Positions 22,221 through 32,598 of a DNA stretch of 64,000 nucleotides are shown one piece after another. Position 1 is the stretch's first letter, and the number at the start of each line of letters is the position of its first letter. The position numbers and the translations under genes were made by a program. The notes beneath the pieces are model-generated. The model had not been told where the DNA came from and ran no database searches. It saw nothing but the letters and a program-made list of their open reading frames with translations. Source of the stretch: Calliopum simillimum (Eukaryota; Arthropoda; Insecta; Diptera; Lauxaniidae). The stretch spans positions 65,620,569 to 65,684,568 of the forward strand of contig OX638368.1 in assembly GCA_951812925.1 (NCBI GenBank), given 5' to 3'.

Positions 22221-22612
22221 AGGGTACTTTTTTTTTTTTTTGGCCTGTGCACAGGACTACAAAAAAAAATTCCCTGCGCGATCGATCAGACCACCTGAAA
22301 AAAATAACAGTTTCATTGTTTTTGAGATAAGTTCAAAAAACTGTTGGCCATGCCCATCTCAATTTTTTCGAAATTTCAGTTGGATTCTCAGATTTTTATA
22401 AAAATTCATAGAGATATTTTAAGTGCTCAGTATGGAAACCTCACATTTTTAGTTTTGCGAAAAAAAAAAAATTTTTTCTAAGTCCCGTCATTTTGTCAAA
22501 AATAAACTTTTTTAATTTTTGTTTTCAGATTCTTGTAGCATTTTAAACGTTATTTCAATTTCCGTTTCTAAATGTGGAAAATATTGAAAATTTGAAAAAT
22601 CTTAAAAGTTAA

Positions 22613-22805
22613 TCTTGTAATTAATGTATTTATAATATATTTATTTTAAATGATTTATTAAATTATAAATTGTACGAATTGTTATATTGCTTGCTACAAT
22701 ACGAGTGAAAATTTTAACAAGAAAAATTTAATATTTTTTAAATAAAAAATCAACGAATACATAATTGAAAGAACAGCAAGTACTTTTTAAATTGGAAGTT
22801 CAACA
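22613..22805 (-). repeat. copia-like 3' LTR (inner, duplicated copy), 193 bp
   Basis: Identical in layout to 18477-18669, offset by 4136 bp. It follows the duplicated flank rather than a fresh target site. Confidence 0.9.
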
Positions 22806-25800
22806 CCCCCTCTCAATAAGACATCTTTAAATAGTCTCTTATTGCCAAAAAAACTTGTTGTATCCAATGATTTTGTAAATATGTCAGCAATTTGGTTTTT
22901 CGTTGATATATACTCAATCTTCAGTTGTCCTTTCATTATGAGATCCCTCAGAAAATGATATTTAATATCTATATGTTTCGATCGTTTGGACTCTATATTT
23001 TTCGCCATTGCTATGCAACCCATGTTGTCTTCATATATAGTAACTGAATCTTTTCCGCCAGTAATTTTTAAGTCTTCAAGTATGCCTCGTATCCAAATAC
23101 CTTCGGATGCAGCCTGGCTAAGAGCAACATACTCAGCTTCACTGGAAGAAGTAGCTACGCATGTTTGTTTTTTGCTTGTCCATGATATAGGGCAACCAAA
23201 AACATAAAAAACGTATCCACTTGTAGACTTTCTATCTTTCAAGCTCGAACCCCAGTCAGCATCTGCATAGCCAGCAACTACCTCACAGTCTTCTTTTCGA
23301 TTGTAAACTAGCTTTAAAGTTTTAGTGCCTTTTATGTATCTTAAAATTCTCTTTAATGTTTTCCAATGGGCATCTCCAGGGTTTTGTTGATATCTGCCCA
23401 TATAACCAACAGCGTAACATATATCGGGCCTTACGCACAACATCAGGTACATTAGACTACCTAATAATTCACGATATGGATTGCTTGTAACTTGGTGTGA
23501 TTCAGAAGCAAATTGAAGTCCTCTTTCCATTGGAGATTTTACTTCATTACATTCCAAAAGTCCAAATTTTTCCAAAGTTTTGTTTATGTTGGCTTCCTGT
23601 GAAAGTTTCATAACTCCTTTTTCTCGATCATATTCAACTTTGATACCAAGATAGTATTTTAGTTCTCCACAGTCAGTTACCTCTAGTACGGATGATAGCT
23701 GTTTTTTCAAATTGTTAATTTCTGGATCATTGTTTCCAGCTATCAGCAAATCATCTACGTATATTACTACAAAAATAGTGCTATGGGTAGAATATTTTGT
23801 ATAAAGGCAATAATCGTGTTGTGACCTTTGGAAACCAAATTTTATTAAATAATAATTTAACTTCTCGTTCCAACACTTTGGGCTTTGTTTTAACCCATAC
23901 AATGATTTGACTAACTTCAGTACCGTTCCTGGCTTACTCTCCATACCTTCAGGAACTTCCATAAAAATATTTTCCTTTAATTCTCCATTTAAGAAGGCTG
24001 TTTTAATGTCAAGTTGTTGAAAGAAAAATCTTTTGTTTACCCCAATTGCTAAAATTATTCTTATGGTTGTCAGTCTGGCGACAGGAGAATACGTCTCCTC
24101 ATAATCAATACCATAGCGTTGTAAAAAACCTTTAGCAACGAGTCTTGCCTTGTGTCGTATTGGAATCCCATTTGCATCCCTTTTTATTGTGAAAACCCAT
24201 TTAGACTTCACTAATTTTACTCTATCAGGTTTCTCTACTATCTTCCACACTTTGTTTACTTCCATAGAGTTAAGTTCATCTTTAACAGCGTTCATCCACT
24301 GCTCATGGTCAGTGCAGTTCTGTATATCCGAATATGAGTTAGGAATGCCCATTGAGTAATTCATGGATGAGGCCTCAAATAAAGAATGATACAAATCAGG
24401 AAACTTACTTGTTTGTTTCCGTAACCTCTCACTTCGTCGTATCTGATTTTGAACAACATTGTCGTTTCCAGGGGTTTCGGCTTGACGAACAACTGCATCT
24501 TCATCTTCATCAATATTTTCACTGGAAAGATCCACATCCAGACAAATCTCAGGTAGTACTTCAACTTCAGGTGGTACTTCCCCTTCTAGTGGTACTTCAA
24601 CTTCAGATGATACTTCTGTTTCTGTTGGTATTTCAACTTCATATGGTGCTTTATCTTCAGAAGCAGTCGCATTTTGATGATCAGTTGAGTTATCGCGATT
24701 TTCGTCGTCTTGGCATAAAACGATACCATCTATCTCCCCCTCTGGATCGTTTCCGTTTAAAACTAAAATGCTTGGAACTTTATCCATAACTTTTTTATAG
24801 GGAAAAACACTTTCATTAAATTTAACATCACGTGCCAGTGATACTTGTTTCTTCTCCTTATCCCATAGGCGATATCCATTGGGGCAATATCCAATCATTA
24901 CATATGGCTTGCTTTTTAAATCAAGTTTCTTTCGCTTCTGTGCAGGTACCCATGCATAAGCTTGACAACCAAAAACTCTTAATTTTGAAAGATCTGGTTT
25001 TTGACCAAACCACATTTCAGCAGGTGTCTTTCCATTTATTAGTGCATTCGATGGACTTCTATTGATTAAATAAACGCCAGTGTAAACAGCATCTCCCCAC
25101 AAAAATTTTGGGTTTCCAGCTTCCAGTAGAAGAGCTCTAACTTTTTCAACTAAAGTCCGGTTAAATCTCTCTGCAACACCGTTTTGCTGAGGTGTATAAG
25201 CCATAGTTTCAAGGATTTGTATACCTTTCATTTCACAGAATTGTAACATCTCATTTGACTTATACTCTCTGCCTTGATCTACAGTCACTTTTGAAATTTT
25301 TGTTCCAAATTTAGCTGAAACAACCGCTTCAAACTCCTTAAACTTGTCAAAAACTTCTGATTTTCTCTTCAACAAATAAACCATTGCAAAGTGCGTATAA
25401 TCATCGATGAACGAAACAAAGTATTGGGATCCATTCCACGAAGTTGGAGTAATTGGCCCACAAACGTCTGAGTGTATGTGCTCAAGAGGTCTGACTGCCC
25501 TAACTCTGGTCCCAGTAAATGATTCTCTGCATTGTTTAGTCTGAACACAAATTTCACAAAAATCTTGTTGACACATCTTTGAAATTCCAGTAACAAAATT
25601 TCCATGCAATAAATCTCTATGACCTTGATAACTGATGTGTCCTAATCGCTTGTGCCACAAAGAACTTTCTTCAGATTTATTTAAGTTTGCGTAAGTTTTA
25701 GTAATACCAAGCTTTACCACAAACAGGTTTCCACAACGACTTGCAGTTGTGAAAACTTTTCCATCCTTCTCAATTGATGCATGGGATTTAAAAAATTTTA

Positions 25801-26842
25801 CTTTTATACCTGCTTCCACTATTTTCGTAACAGATAAAAGATTCTCAGAAAATTCTGGACTATAAAGTACATCCTTTAAAAATATGTCGACACCTGTGTC
25901 GCTTACAGCTCTTATTTCACCAATGTCAGAAACTGCTATGCGCTCATCGGCCTTAGCTACATTAATAATCCGCGGTTCTGTAAGTGTTCGAAGTTTATAA
26001 AACCAATTCTTACTATTTACAAAATGATCCGTTGCTCCAGAATCCAAAGCAAACGATATTTCGGTATCAATTTTGGTTTTTGGATTTTCATTAGAATCTG
26101 CCATAAAACTAACACCGCGCTTTAGCTGAGATATGCAATTAGCATCTTTAACTCTGCAGTCTTTCTTCATATGTCCATGTTTACCACATTTGTGACACTT
26201 TCCATTAAACCGATACGTTTTTTTTTTCGTTGAAAAAGCGGTCACTTTTTCCACAGTTTCTTCTTTGAATCGGCTTTTCCTTTTTAGCTCCTCAGCTAGT
26301 AGACGAGGTTTAACAAATGCTAAAGTTAGTTCATCTTCTCGTAAATTTTCAAGCGCTGTCACTATTGCATCGAAAGGCTCTGGGAGCGTTAAAAATAGTT
26401 GAGACACTAAATCACCTTCTTCCGGTTTTGCTCCTGCAGATTTCAGCTGCCGTATAAGTGTGTCGAATTTTAATAAGTGTGCACTTAACTCCTCATTTTC
26501 ACGCAACTTTAAGTTTGCTAATTCCTTCCTGATGAGGGTTTGACTCTGCGACGACTTGCAAGCAAATGATGCATTTAACGCATCCCACATTTCTTTAGCA
26601 GTTGGCTTGTCTTGAATATACTCCAAATAATCGTCATGAGCTAAGGCGGTGATAATATCTTGAGCCTCCTTCCTTTGGAACTCTTCCTGTTTTGCAATTT
26701 GTGCGGAACTATCTGGAGCTGACTCTTTAACAGTTTCCAGAACACAGGCCGCATTCAAATGTCTTTCGACACGAAACCTCCATGTTTCATAATTAACGCC
26801 TGCGAACTGCTTTATTCCAGTAGATTTGTCGATGGAGCCCAT
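22787..26842 (-). CDS. copia-like gag-pol polyprotein, 1351 aa, intact
   Basis: One open frame covers all functions of a Ty1/copia element. Gag occupies roughly residues 1-240, with a CCHC knuckle CHKCGKHGHMKKDC near residue 216 that binds RNA. The aspartic protease motif DSGATDHF is near 267. Integrase follows with the HHCC zinc region (WHKRLGH ... CEICVQTK, about 394-435) and core (HSDVCGPI near 457, NGVAERFNR near 560). Reverse transcriptase shows QLDIKTAFLNGEL and YVDDLLIAG (near 1028). RNase H shows ADADWGS, SSSEAEYVAL and YEDNMGCIAM (about 1195-1280). The protein acts in cytoplasmic virus-like particles and in the nucleus for integration. No stop or frameshift is present, and every motif I checked is intact, so it could be active. 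The ATG lies in the primer site and the last residues (VELPI) are encoded in the 3' LTR. Confidence 0.96.
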   Translation of the reverse strand: MGSIDKSTGIKQFAGVNYETWRFRVERHLNAACVLETVKESAPDSSAQIAKQEEFQRKEAQDIITALAHDDYLEYIQDKPTAKEMWDALNASFACKSSQSQTLIRKELANLKLRENEELSAHLLKFDTLIRQLKSAGAKPEEGDLVSQLFLTLPEPFDAIVTALENLREDELTLAFVKPRLLAEELKRKSRFKEETVEKVTAFSTKKKTYRFNGKCHKCGKHGHMKKDCRVKDANCISQLKRGVSFMADSNENPKTKIDTEISFALDSGATDHFVNSKNWFYKLRTLTEPRIINVAKADERIAVSDIGEIRAVSDTGVDIFLKDVLYSPEFSENLLSVTKIVEAGIKVKFFKSHASIEKDGKVFTTASRCGNLFVVKLGITKTYANLNKSEESSLWHKRLGHISYQGHRDLLHGNFVTGISKMCQQDFCEICVQTKQCRESFTGTRVRAVRPLEHIHSDVCGPITPTSWNGSQYFVSFIDDYTHFAMVYLLKRKSEVFDKFKEFEAVVSAKFGTKISKVTVDQGREYKSNEMLQFCEMKGIQILETMAYTPQQNGVAERFNRTLVEKVRALLLEAGNPKFLWGDAVYTGVYLINRSPSNALINGKTPAEMWFGQKPDLSKLRVFGCQAYAWVPAQKRKKLDLKSKPYVMIGYCPNGYRLWDKEKKQVSLARDVKFNESVFPYKKVMDKVPSILVLNGNDPEGEIDGIVLCQDDENRDNSTDHQNATASEDKAPYEVEIPTETEVSSEVEVPLEGEVPPEVEVLPEICLDVDLSSENIDEDEDAVVRQAETPGNDNVVQNQIRRSERLRKQTSKFPDLYHSLFEASSMNYSMGIPNSYSDIQNCTDHEQWMNAVKDELNSMEVNKVWKIVEKPDRVKLVKSKWVFTIKRDANGIPIRHKARLVAKGFLQRYGIDYEETYSPVARLTTIRIILAIGVNKRFFFQQLDIKTAFLNGELKENIFMEVPEGMESKPGTVLKLVKSLYGLKQSPKCWNEKLNYYLIKFGFQRSQHDYCLYTKYSTHSTIFVVIYVDDLLIAGNNDPEINNLKKQLSSVLEVTDCGELKYYLGIKVEYDREKGVMKLSQEANINKTLEKFGLLECNEVKSPMERGLQFASESHQVTSNPYRELLGSLMYLMLCVRPDICYAVGYMGRYQQNPGDAHWKTLKRILRYIKGTKTLKLVYNRKEDCEVVAGYADADWGSSLKDRKSTSGYVFYVFGCPISWTSKKQTCVATSSSEAEYVALSQAASEGIWIRGILEDLKITGGKDSVTIYEDNMGCIAMAKNIESKRSKHIDIKYHFLRDLIMKGQLKIEYISTKNQIADIFTKSLDTTSFFGNKRLFKDVLLRGGVELPI

Positions 26843-26846
26843 AACC
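26837..26846 (-). promoter_or_regulatory. Primer-binding site, tRNA-iMet type
   Basis: The minus strand reads GGTTATGGGC directly after the LTR. From memory, Drosophila copia uses GGTTATGGGCCCAG, complementary to the anticodon arm of initiator tRNA-Met cut internally. The match covers 10 bases, then diverges (TCC instead of CCA). The ATG inside this site is the gag start codon. Confidence 0.75.
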
Positions 26847-27002
26847 TCTTGTAATTAATGTATTTATAATATATTTATTTTAAATGATTTATTAAATTAT
26901 AAATTGTACGAATTGTTATATTGCTTGCTACAATACGAGTAAAAAATCAACGAATACATAATTGAAAGAACAGCAAGTACTTTTTAAATTGGAAGTTCAA
27001 CA
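26847..27002 (-). repeat. copia-like 5' LTR, 156 bp
   Basis: Matches the 3' LTRs except for the absence of about 37 bp of AT-rich sequence (between 'caatacgagt' and 'aaaaaatcaac'). LTRs are made identical at insertion, so this is a later deletion or a recombinant. Host GTTAA follows at 27003. Confidence 0.88.
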
Positions 27003-28060
27003 GTTAATTATCTCAACACAATATTTTTTTTTTTTTAAATTTTTTTATTTACAGAAAGTAAGATGAAAAACTAAAATTCTGTTGAAGATTTGTTTTGCGC
27101 TCAATGGCTGTGATAGCAACCAGAATTTTTTTTTCTTAAGAGTCACGTGACAGTATTTTAACTTTGTTTTGTGCTTTTATTTACACTAGGTGGCCCAAAA
27201 AAAATAAAAAATTCAAAGTAGAAGGATATAACTTCCATTGCTTAGAAAATACAAGGCATACAAAAAAACCAATATTTCCTATATTAATCATAAGAATAAG
27301 TATTGACGAAATGATGGCCATGTTCTAAAAAATCAATTTGCCGAAAAAAATTATTGTTTCTCTTAATTTTTTTTTCACGGAAATCTTTTAAAAGGTGGAT
27401 AAGATTTACGTTAAAAAAAGAAAATATTTGTAAAATTAATTTTAAAGTTTATGCAAAACAAGGCCGTCATTTCGTCAATAAAATGATTTATATGGGAAAT
27501 ATTGGTTTTTTTATGTACTTTGTATTTTCTAAGCAATGGAAGTTATATCCTTCTACTTTGATTTTTTTTTTTTTTTTGGCCACCTAGTGGGTGTAAATCA
27601 AAGCACAAAATAAAGTTAAAAAAATTGTTACTCTTTAGGAAAAAAATTCCCGTGGCTCTCACATCCGTTTAGCAAAACAAGCTTTCTACAAAATGTTTGT
27701 TTTTCACACACCTTTCTGTAAAAATAAATTAAAAAAAAACATTTAAGATTTTTCAAAAAATGACCGCCATTTTGTAAATTTAAAAATGGAATTTAAGGAT
27801 CCGAATCCGAAAAACTAAAAAAAATTTATTTTTGACAAAATGGCGGAGAAAAAAAACTTAATCGATTTTTCGCAAAAACACTACTTGGACACTCTGAAGT
27901 TTCATGCCCATAACTTGCAAAAAAAAAATTTTTTACAAAACTAATAGTGAGAGGTCATTTAGAACAGCTCTGTGAATTTTTATAAAAATTTGAGAACCCA
28001 ACTGCAAATTTCGAAAAAATTGAGATGGACATGGCCTGTTAACAAACACCCGGGCGGGCC
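27003..28060. repeat. Palindrome resumed after the copia insertion
   Basis: From 27003 the left arm continues and folds back at about 27380: 'gtgcttttatttacactagg' near 27172 mirrors 'cctagtgggtgtaaatcaaag' near 27583; 'ttccattgcttagaaaatac' mirrors 'gtattttctaagcaatggaa'. The outer right arm (27755-28060) pairs with 18114-18476. Without the retroelement the palindrome would be about 1.4 kb. Confidence 0.85.
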
Positions 28061-28391
28061 ATGCTTTCAAGAGTTTTGTTCCAAGCCAGGTATATGCTCT
28101 TTGCTGTAGTAACATCCTTTGATGTAATTCTTTTTGCACTATTTTTTTTTTTTTTTTTTAATTTGCTGCTTTGCTTTGGTTTTTTTTAATTCAAAAGTCA
28201 TTATGTATGTCAGCACTAAATGAAAAGAAAAATCGAATGAGAAAGTGGAACTCAGGTGTTGAGTGAATTGTATCGCAACGTGCAAGTGTGTAGGAATTTT
28301 ACGTGGCAGATGCGAGTTTTTTTTTCATAATTTTTATTTTATAAAAACTGTGCAACACTTTTGAGGTCATCGACTCCAAACAACATTTTAA

Positions 28392-28904
28392 GTGCTGTTC
28401 CTGAAAGTTCTTGATGTTACTAGCAGAATCCTATCTGGGTTTTGTTGGTTTGGCCCCTGGTCGGATTTTATATTACAACATATATGTATTTGGGTTCAAA
28501 CTTGCTTTTCAAAGTTGCCGCAGCTATATCTCGAAAGTCGTATGAGATTTTGTTTTCCTATTTTCAACAAAGTTATAGCTACGTATATAGGCTCAGGGAA
28601 AGATAGTGTTTTTGCACGTCTTAATAACAGAATTGTCGAAAAATTAATTAATAAATATTTCATTCAAAAGCAATATGTTATCTTTGACATTTACAAAACG
28701 ATCTTAAAGTATGATATGCCGCATTTTTGCGTTCCACAAATTTTGAATGTAAAAAAGTGCCAAATTTTACTTTTAAATGGTACAATTCATTTCTGTTTAA
28801 CATTTAATAAATCATTGAAGTTCATATTGGCCATCGAAATAAGAGCCCTGAAGTGGTCGCTATACCGTGCTTGTCCTCGGCGACATAAATTGAATTCAGA
28901 CTAA
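28392..28904 (+). CDS. Unrecognised 170-codon open frame, doubtful
   Basis: An open frame of 170 codons, rich in Phe, Leu, Ile and Cys, with no motif I recognise. The hydrophobic composition is what AT-rich non-coding DNA tends to give. It lies between two repeats with no promoter or poly-A signal I can point to. The flanks 28062-28391 and 28905-29350 show no other feature. I keep it only because the length is above average for this region; most likely it is chance or a relic. Confidence 0.15.
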   Translation: MLFLKVLDVTSRILSGFCWFGPWSDFILQHICIWVQTCFSKLPQLYLESRMRFCFPIFNKVIATYIGSGKDSVFARLNNRIVEKLINKYFIQKQYVIFDIYKTILKYDMPHFCVPQILNVKKCQILLLNGTIHFCLTFNKSLKFILAIEIRALKWSLYRACPRRHKLNSD

Positions 28905-29351
28905 GTGTAACTACATTCAAGTTAGAAAGTTTCATTAAACTTTTTTAAAACGACACTGTTTAACTATCTCTTTGTGAAAATAGAAGCTTGTGACACTAGA
29001 CCTAACGTAAAAATTAAAAATGTGAAAAAACTAGCTCCCAAGGACTAAAAAGTTTTCTATTGGCGTAAGCATCAAGCATAAAAATTTTGGTCCCGATCAG
29101 GAAATATTTGACCGTGCCCCCAAGCCGTTCAAGGTCGGAAACACGTTGTTTCTATGAAAATATATGGCTTTAATAGAAAGAATGAAATATTTGACATGTG
29201 TGAATGAGGTGTTTACTTATATGAACAATACATGTATAAATAGCATCAAAAAAAAAAAAAAAAAATGTCAAAGCCAGGCCCCCTCCACACCAAATTCGTC
29301 GTATCACTGGAAATATTTGATTCAGGTGAATGAGATTCGGTACAAATTGAC

Positions 29352-29545
29352 GAAAAATAAATCGACTTTACTCATGATGTTTTTTTGATTTAAGCCCCCC
29401 ATAATGAGTAAAAAACGAAAAACTCTAAATTTCGCATTACGCCAAAAGTTCAGTTTTTTACCCAAATCTTAGCGTTTTTCGTTTTTTACTCGACATGGAG
29501 AGCTTAAATCAAAAAAACATCATAAGCAAAGTCGATTTATTTTGG
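29352..29545. repeat. Palindrome, about 195 bp
   Basis: 'aaataaatcgactttactca' (about 29355) pairs with 'gcaaagtcgatttatttt' (about 29526), and 'gatgtttttttgatttaagc' pairs with 'gcttaaatcaaaaaaacatc'. The inner parts around 'gtaaaaaacgaaaaac' and 'gtttttcgttttttac' also pair. Confidence 0.8.
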
Positions 29546-29559
29546 TGTCAAGGAATTTG

Positions 29560-29925
29560 CGTGAAGTTTTTTCAGAATTTTCGGACCTGTTATTCGGGCG
29601 TAAAGAGCGATTTAGACTTTTTAACCCATTCTGTCGCCACGACCCTCATACGATTTTTCTGAAATTTATTACGGAATATTTGTTAGACATCAGGGTTTGC
29701 CTTATGTGTCGCTATGGTGTGCTCGATCGCATATCGCCAAAAATCGCATTTTTACCCCAAAGTTTTGGATTTTAATTTTTTACTATAGTATTTGCTAGAA
29801 TTTTTTCAGAATTTTAGGACCTGTTATGTGGCCGTAATGAGCGATTTAGACTTTTTAACCCATGTTGTCGCCACGACCCACATACGATTTTTCTAAATTT
29901 TACTCCAGAATATTTGGAAATGTGT
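29560..29925. repeat. Two direct repeats, period about 240 bp
   Basis: The phrase 'gagcgatttagactttttaa' followed by 'ccat(t/g)...gtcgccacgaccc' and 'catacgatttttct' occurs at about 29608-29660 and 29847-29897, each preceded by 'ttttttcagaatttt.ggacctgttat'. Both are non-coding. 29926-30483 shows nothing else. Confidence 0.75.
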
Positions 29926-30483
29926 TCCGTAAAATATCTACTACTTTTGAAATATGTGCTCTCCGTATATTATCGGAAATCTCGATTTTCCCAAAATTTT
30001 TAGATAAAACGACCTCCAGACAACCTCTCAGGTCGAAATTTTTTTGTTCACCTTTTGCGAATTTCATTTTATACATCTAGGAATATATTCCACCACATTT
30101 GGTTATTGAACATGGAAAAACAAATTTTCTTAAAACCTGGGTCATATAAGAGGAGATTTTTTTGGATATGCCCATATGACTTCTCAGATAGTCTGAAGTG
30201 CCTTTTAGATACTGGCTATATATAGTCTTGCACTAATTCCAAAGGTCATAAAACCTTAACCAATCGATAGAAAATTTTACCCTGAACAACATATCAAAGT
30301 AGGTCCTCCAAATTTTTAAAGAAAATTATGTAAATTAGGGTTTTCCACGTGGAGTACTAAGAAAAAAAATTTTGATGTTTCCGATCTTAGTTGTATATGA
30401 TTATGTTATACCTATATATGTCCACGATCCAGATACAAAATATAGTTCGTAGACCAGACATTGTACTGTAAAAATATCTTGTA

Positions 30484-31128
30484 TCTGGATCGAGGACCAA
30501 ACAACCTAACTCGAAAATGGCAACTTTTCAGGAGAGCTAAAAAACTACTTTGATGCTTCTCAGTTCCTTATGTGTAGGAATTGGAACAAACTTGAAAGCT
30601 TTTTATTATACATACATGAACACTAAACTAATATTTTCCAGTAATTTTTTTTGGTCCGTGGTCAATAGTTTTTCATAAAATTGAATTAAGATGTTTTTGT
30701 ATAATATTTTTTATTTAAAAAATTCAGTTTCTTTCCATAGGAAAAGTAAATTATTTCGAAGAAGTGCTTTTGTCAATTTTTTTTTTTTAGCCATTTAACC
30801 TGCATCTGATCTCGACTTAAGATGTTTTTTGAAGACAAAACCATTTTCTTATGTCGACTTAAGTTGTTTTGTGAAAAGCATTTGTAAAAGTTTTTGTTGT
30901 TGCAAATCCTTGAATTTTTTAGCTTATTTGAGATGAGTTGTTTTGCCAAATGCAATTTAGAATAAAACATGAAAATAGGTTGATTTTCGATTCTATATCT
31001 CTGCAACTGAAAGTCATAGAGATATGACGATTACACCAAAAGAAGCGTATTTAAATTTTATATTATTGATTAAAATTCTGGAAAATCGTCTTATGTCGAG
31101 TTAGGTTGTTTTGTCAAATGTCTACAGA
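30484..31128. mobile_element. Second member of the TCTGTGG... inverted-repeat family
   Basis: Right end (complement) TCTGTAGACATTTGACAAAA and left end TCTGGATCGAGGACCAAACA share 'caacctaactcga' and are flanked by TA (30482-30483, 31129-31130). It corresponds to 11294-11818, including 'gagttaggttgttttgtcaaa'. Extra internal copies of 'ttaagttgttttg' occur near 30850. Confidence 0.65.
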
Positions 31129-31130
31129 TA

Positions 31131-32031
31131 TATATTTGCTACGCCTCTGTCTGCGACACAGCATTTCATAAAAATACAAATGAAAATGGGAAAAACTCTG
31201 AAACCTATATTTAGGAACACAACAAACATTAAGCATCACCGTTTCACATAAAATTGATTTTATTGTCAAAGACAACTTTATGGATATAGAAACTAAAACA
31301 CACTACAATTTGCGTCAGTGGTTGCTGCTTTCATTGCAAAATAAATACATATTTACAGCTTTCCCATCGCGAAAAAAATACATAAATATGTAAATTCAAA
31401 ACAAGTTTGAGAATATTTTTACAAGAAAATTTGTGCAACATTTGGACGTACACAACTTTTCAGTTTTGAATTCAAAAATTCAAATCTATTTCTGGTGATC
31501 CTTTATTATTAACGAAACTCTGAAAGAATTTTTTTATTCCATGAAAACTTGTTCAATTTGGTGAATAAGGAGGGTGGTGTCTTTACTCTTTATACTACTC
31601 CTTCGCTGCACTAAAATCCGGCCATGATAGGCATCCCGGGTCTAAACTGTACTTATACAGGTGAGCGGTTCAAAATATTATTGTATAGTAATAATTTATT
31701 TTATGCATACAAGTAAATGACTAAATCACAACCCAGGATTGCGTAACGCTGTTCAGAAATGTGGTAAAATTTTTCCATGCAAATGCAAAGCGCGCAGCAT
31801 AAATAAAAGCTAATAAAAAATATACATTTTTGAACAAAAATACATTTTTGGGCATGTAATAAACAGTCGTAATTTGTTTTTGTCATAAATTGTAGGAATT
31901 AAAGGTGATAAAGGTTTGAGTCTTATCTTTTTTTCTGACAGTTTTTCTATGATTAACTGCCATGAAATTTGTTTGGTGTCAGAACTGCTAGAAAGGCATC
32001 AACACTTACTTTTGCGCTATGAAAAACGATA
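31131..32031. other. Anonymous DNA upstream of the tensin region
   Basis: No gene or repeat recognised; a few short ORFs are not convincing. Confidence 0.4.
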
Positions 32032-32284
32032 CACTTGTCCCTCGCTTAACGCGGGGGTTAAAGGAATACAAATTTTTGCGCAAAGCGAATTCGCGTAGAG
32101 CGAAATGAAAACATTATCCTTTGTAAAAACGGTAAAAAATAAGCAAACAACTGTTATTTCGCTGTAACAGAGCAAAATATGTACATATTCCTTGATTCGC
32201 ACAAACCGAAGTCGCGCAATACGAATTTCGGTAGACAAATTAATTTCGCGCTAAAGTGAAGCCGCCCAAAGGGAGGCACAAGTG
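32032..32284. mobile_element. Inverted-repeat MITE, 253 bp, upstream of tensin
   Basis: Ends CACTTGTCCCTC (left) and GGGAGGCACAAGTG (right) are inverted repeats flanked by TA (32030-32031, 32285-32286). The left end continues 'gcttaacgcgggggtt', and inner words 'gcgcaaagcgaattcgcg' recall pogo/Tigger-type ends, but that assignment is tentative. It lies about 315 bp before the tensin start codon. Confidence 0.75.
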
Positions 32285-32598
32285 TACAAAATTCCTCTGA
32301 TACTCATTTGTTATTTACGTAACGATGGCAACATCCAGAAGTCTACTCATTGGTATTAAGAAAAATTCTCTTGAAAACATCGAAAGATACAATAGAAAAT
32401 AATTTCGCTGGATGTCTGCCAAGCGACTAGTGAACATCACCATCAGATTAGTATATCAAGAGATTCTACTCGATACACACGTATCTGTTAGTTCACCTCG
32501 CAGTTAGTTAGAGTGTTTTTATTTGTTCTCTTTTTCTGCGGCCCAAATACGCTTAAGTGAAAATATATTTTGTACATTGATTTGGGTTACGCTGTAAT

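Larger units (their letters stand above)
18081..26356. repeat. Head-to-tail tandem duplication, unit 4136 bp
   Basis: Positions 18081-22220 and 22217-26356 are nearly identical, offset by 4136 bp. Each unit contains host flank, the 3' LTR and the retroelement up to the middle of gag. The junction at 22217-22220 is the 4-bp word GCGC, present at both parental breakpoints (18081-18084 and 26353-26356), typical of microhomology-mediated duplication. The few differences are a one-base change in a poly-T run (11 T after 22080, 10 T at 26218), an indel near 20630, and a Ser/Arg change. An assembly artefact would look the same. Confidence 0.9.
22613..27002 (-). mobile_element. Full-length Ty1/copia-like LTR retrotransposon, 4390 bp
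   Basis: On the minus strand the order is 5' LTR (26847-27002), primer site (26837-26846), one gag-pol frame (22787-26842), polypurine tract (GAGAGGGGG, complement of 22806-22814) and 3' LTR (22613-22805). The outermost copy of the 3' LTR, at 18477-18669, is flanked by GTTAA (18472-18476) and the 5' LTR by GTTAA (27003-27007), a 5-bp target duplication. The element is unusually compact: gag starts inside the primer site and pol ends inside the 3' LTR. With an uninterrupted frame and nearly identical LTRs it looks young. Confidence 0.93.
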
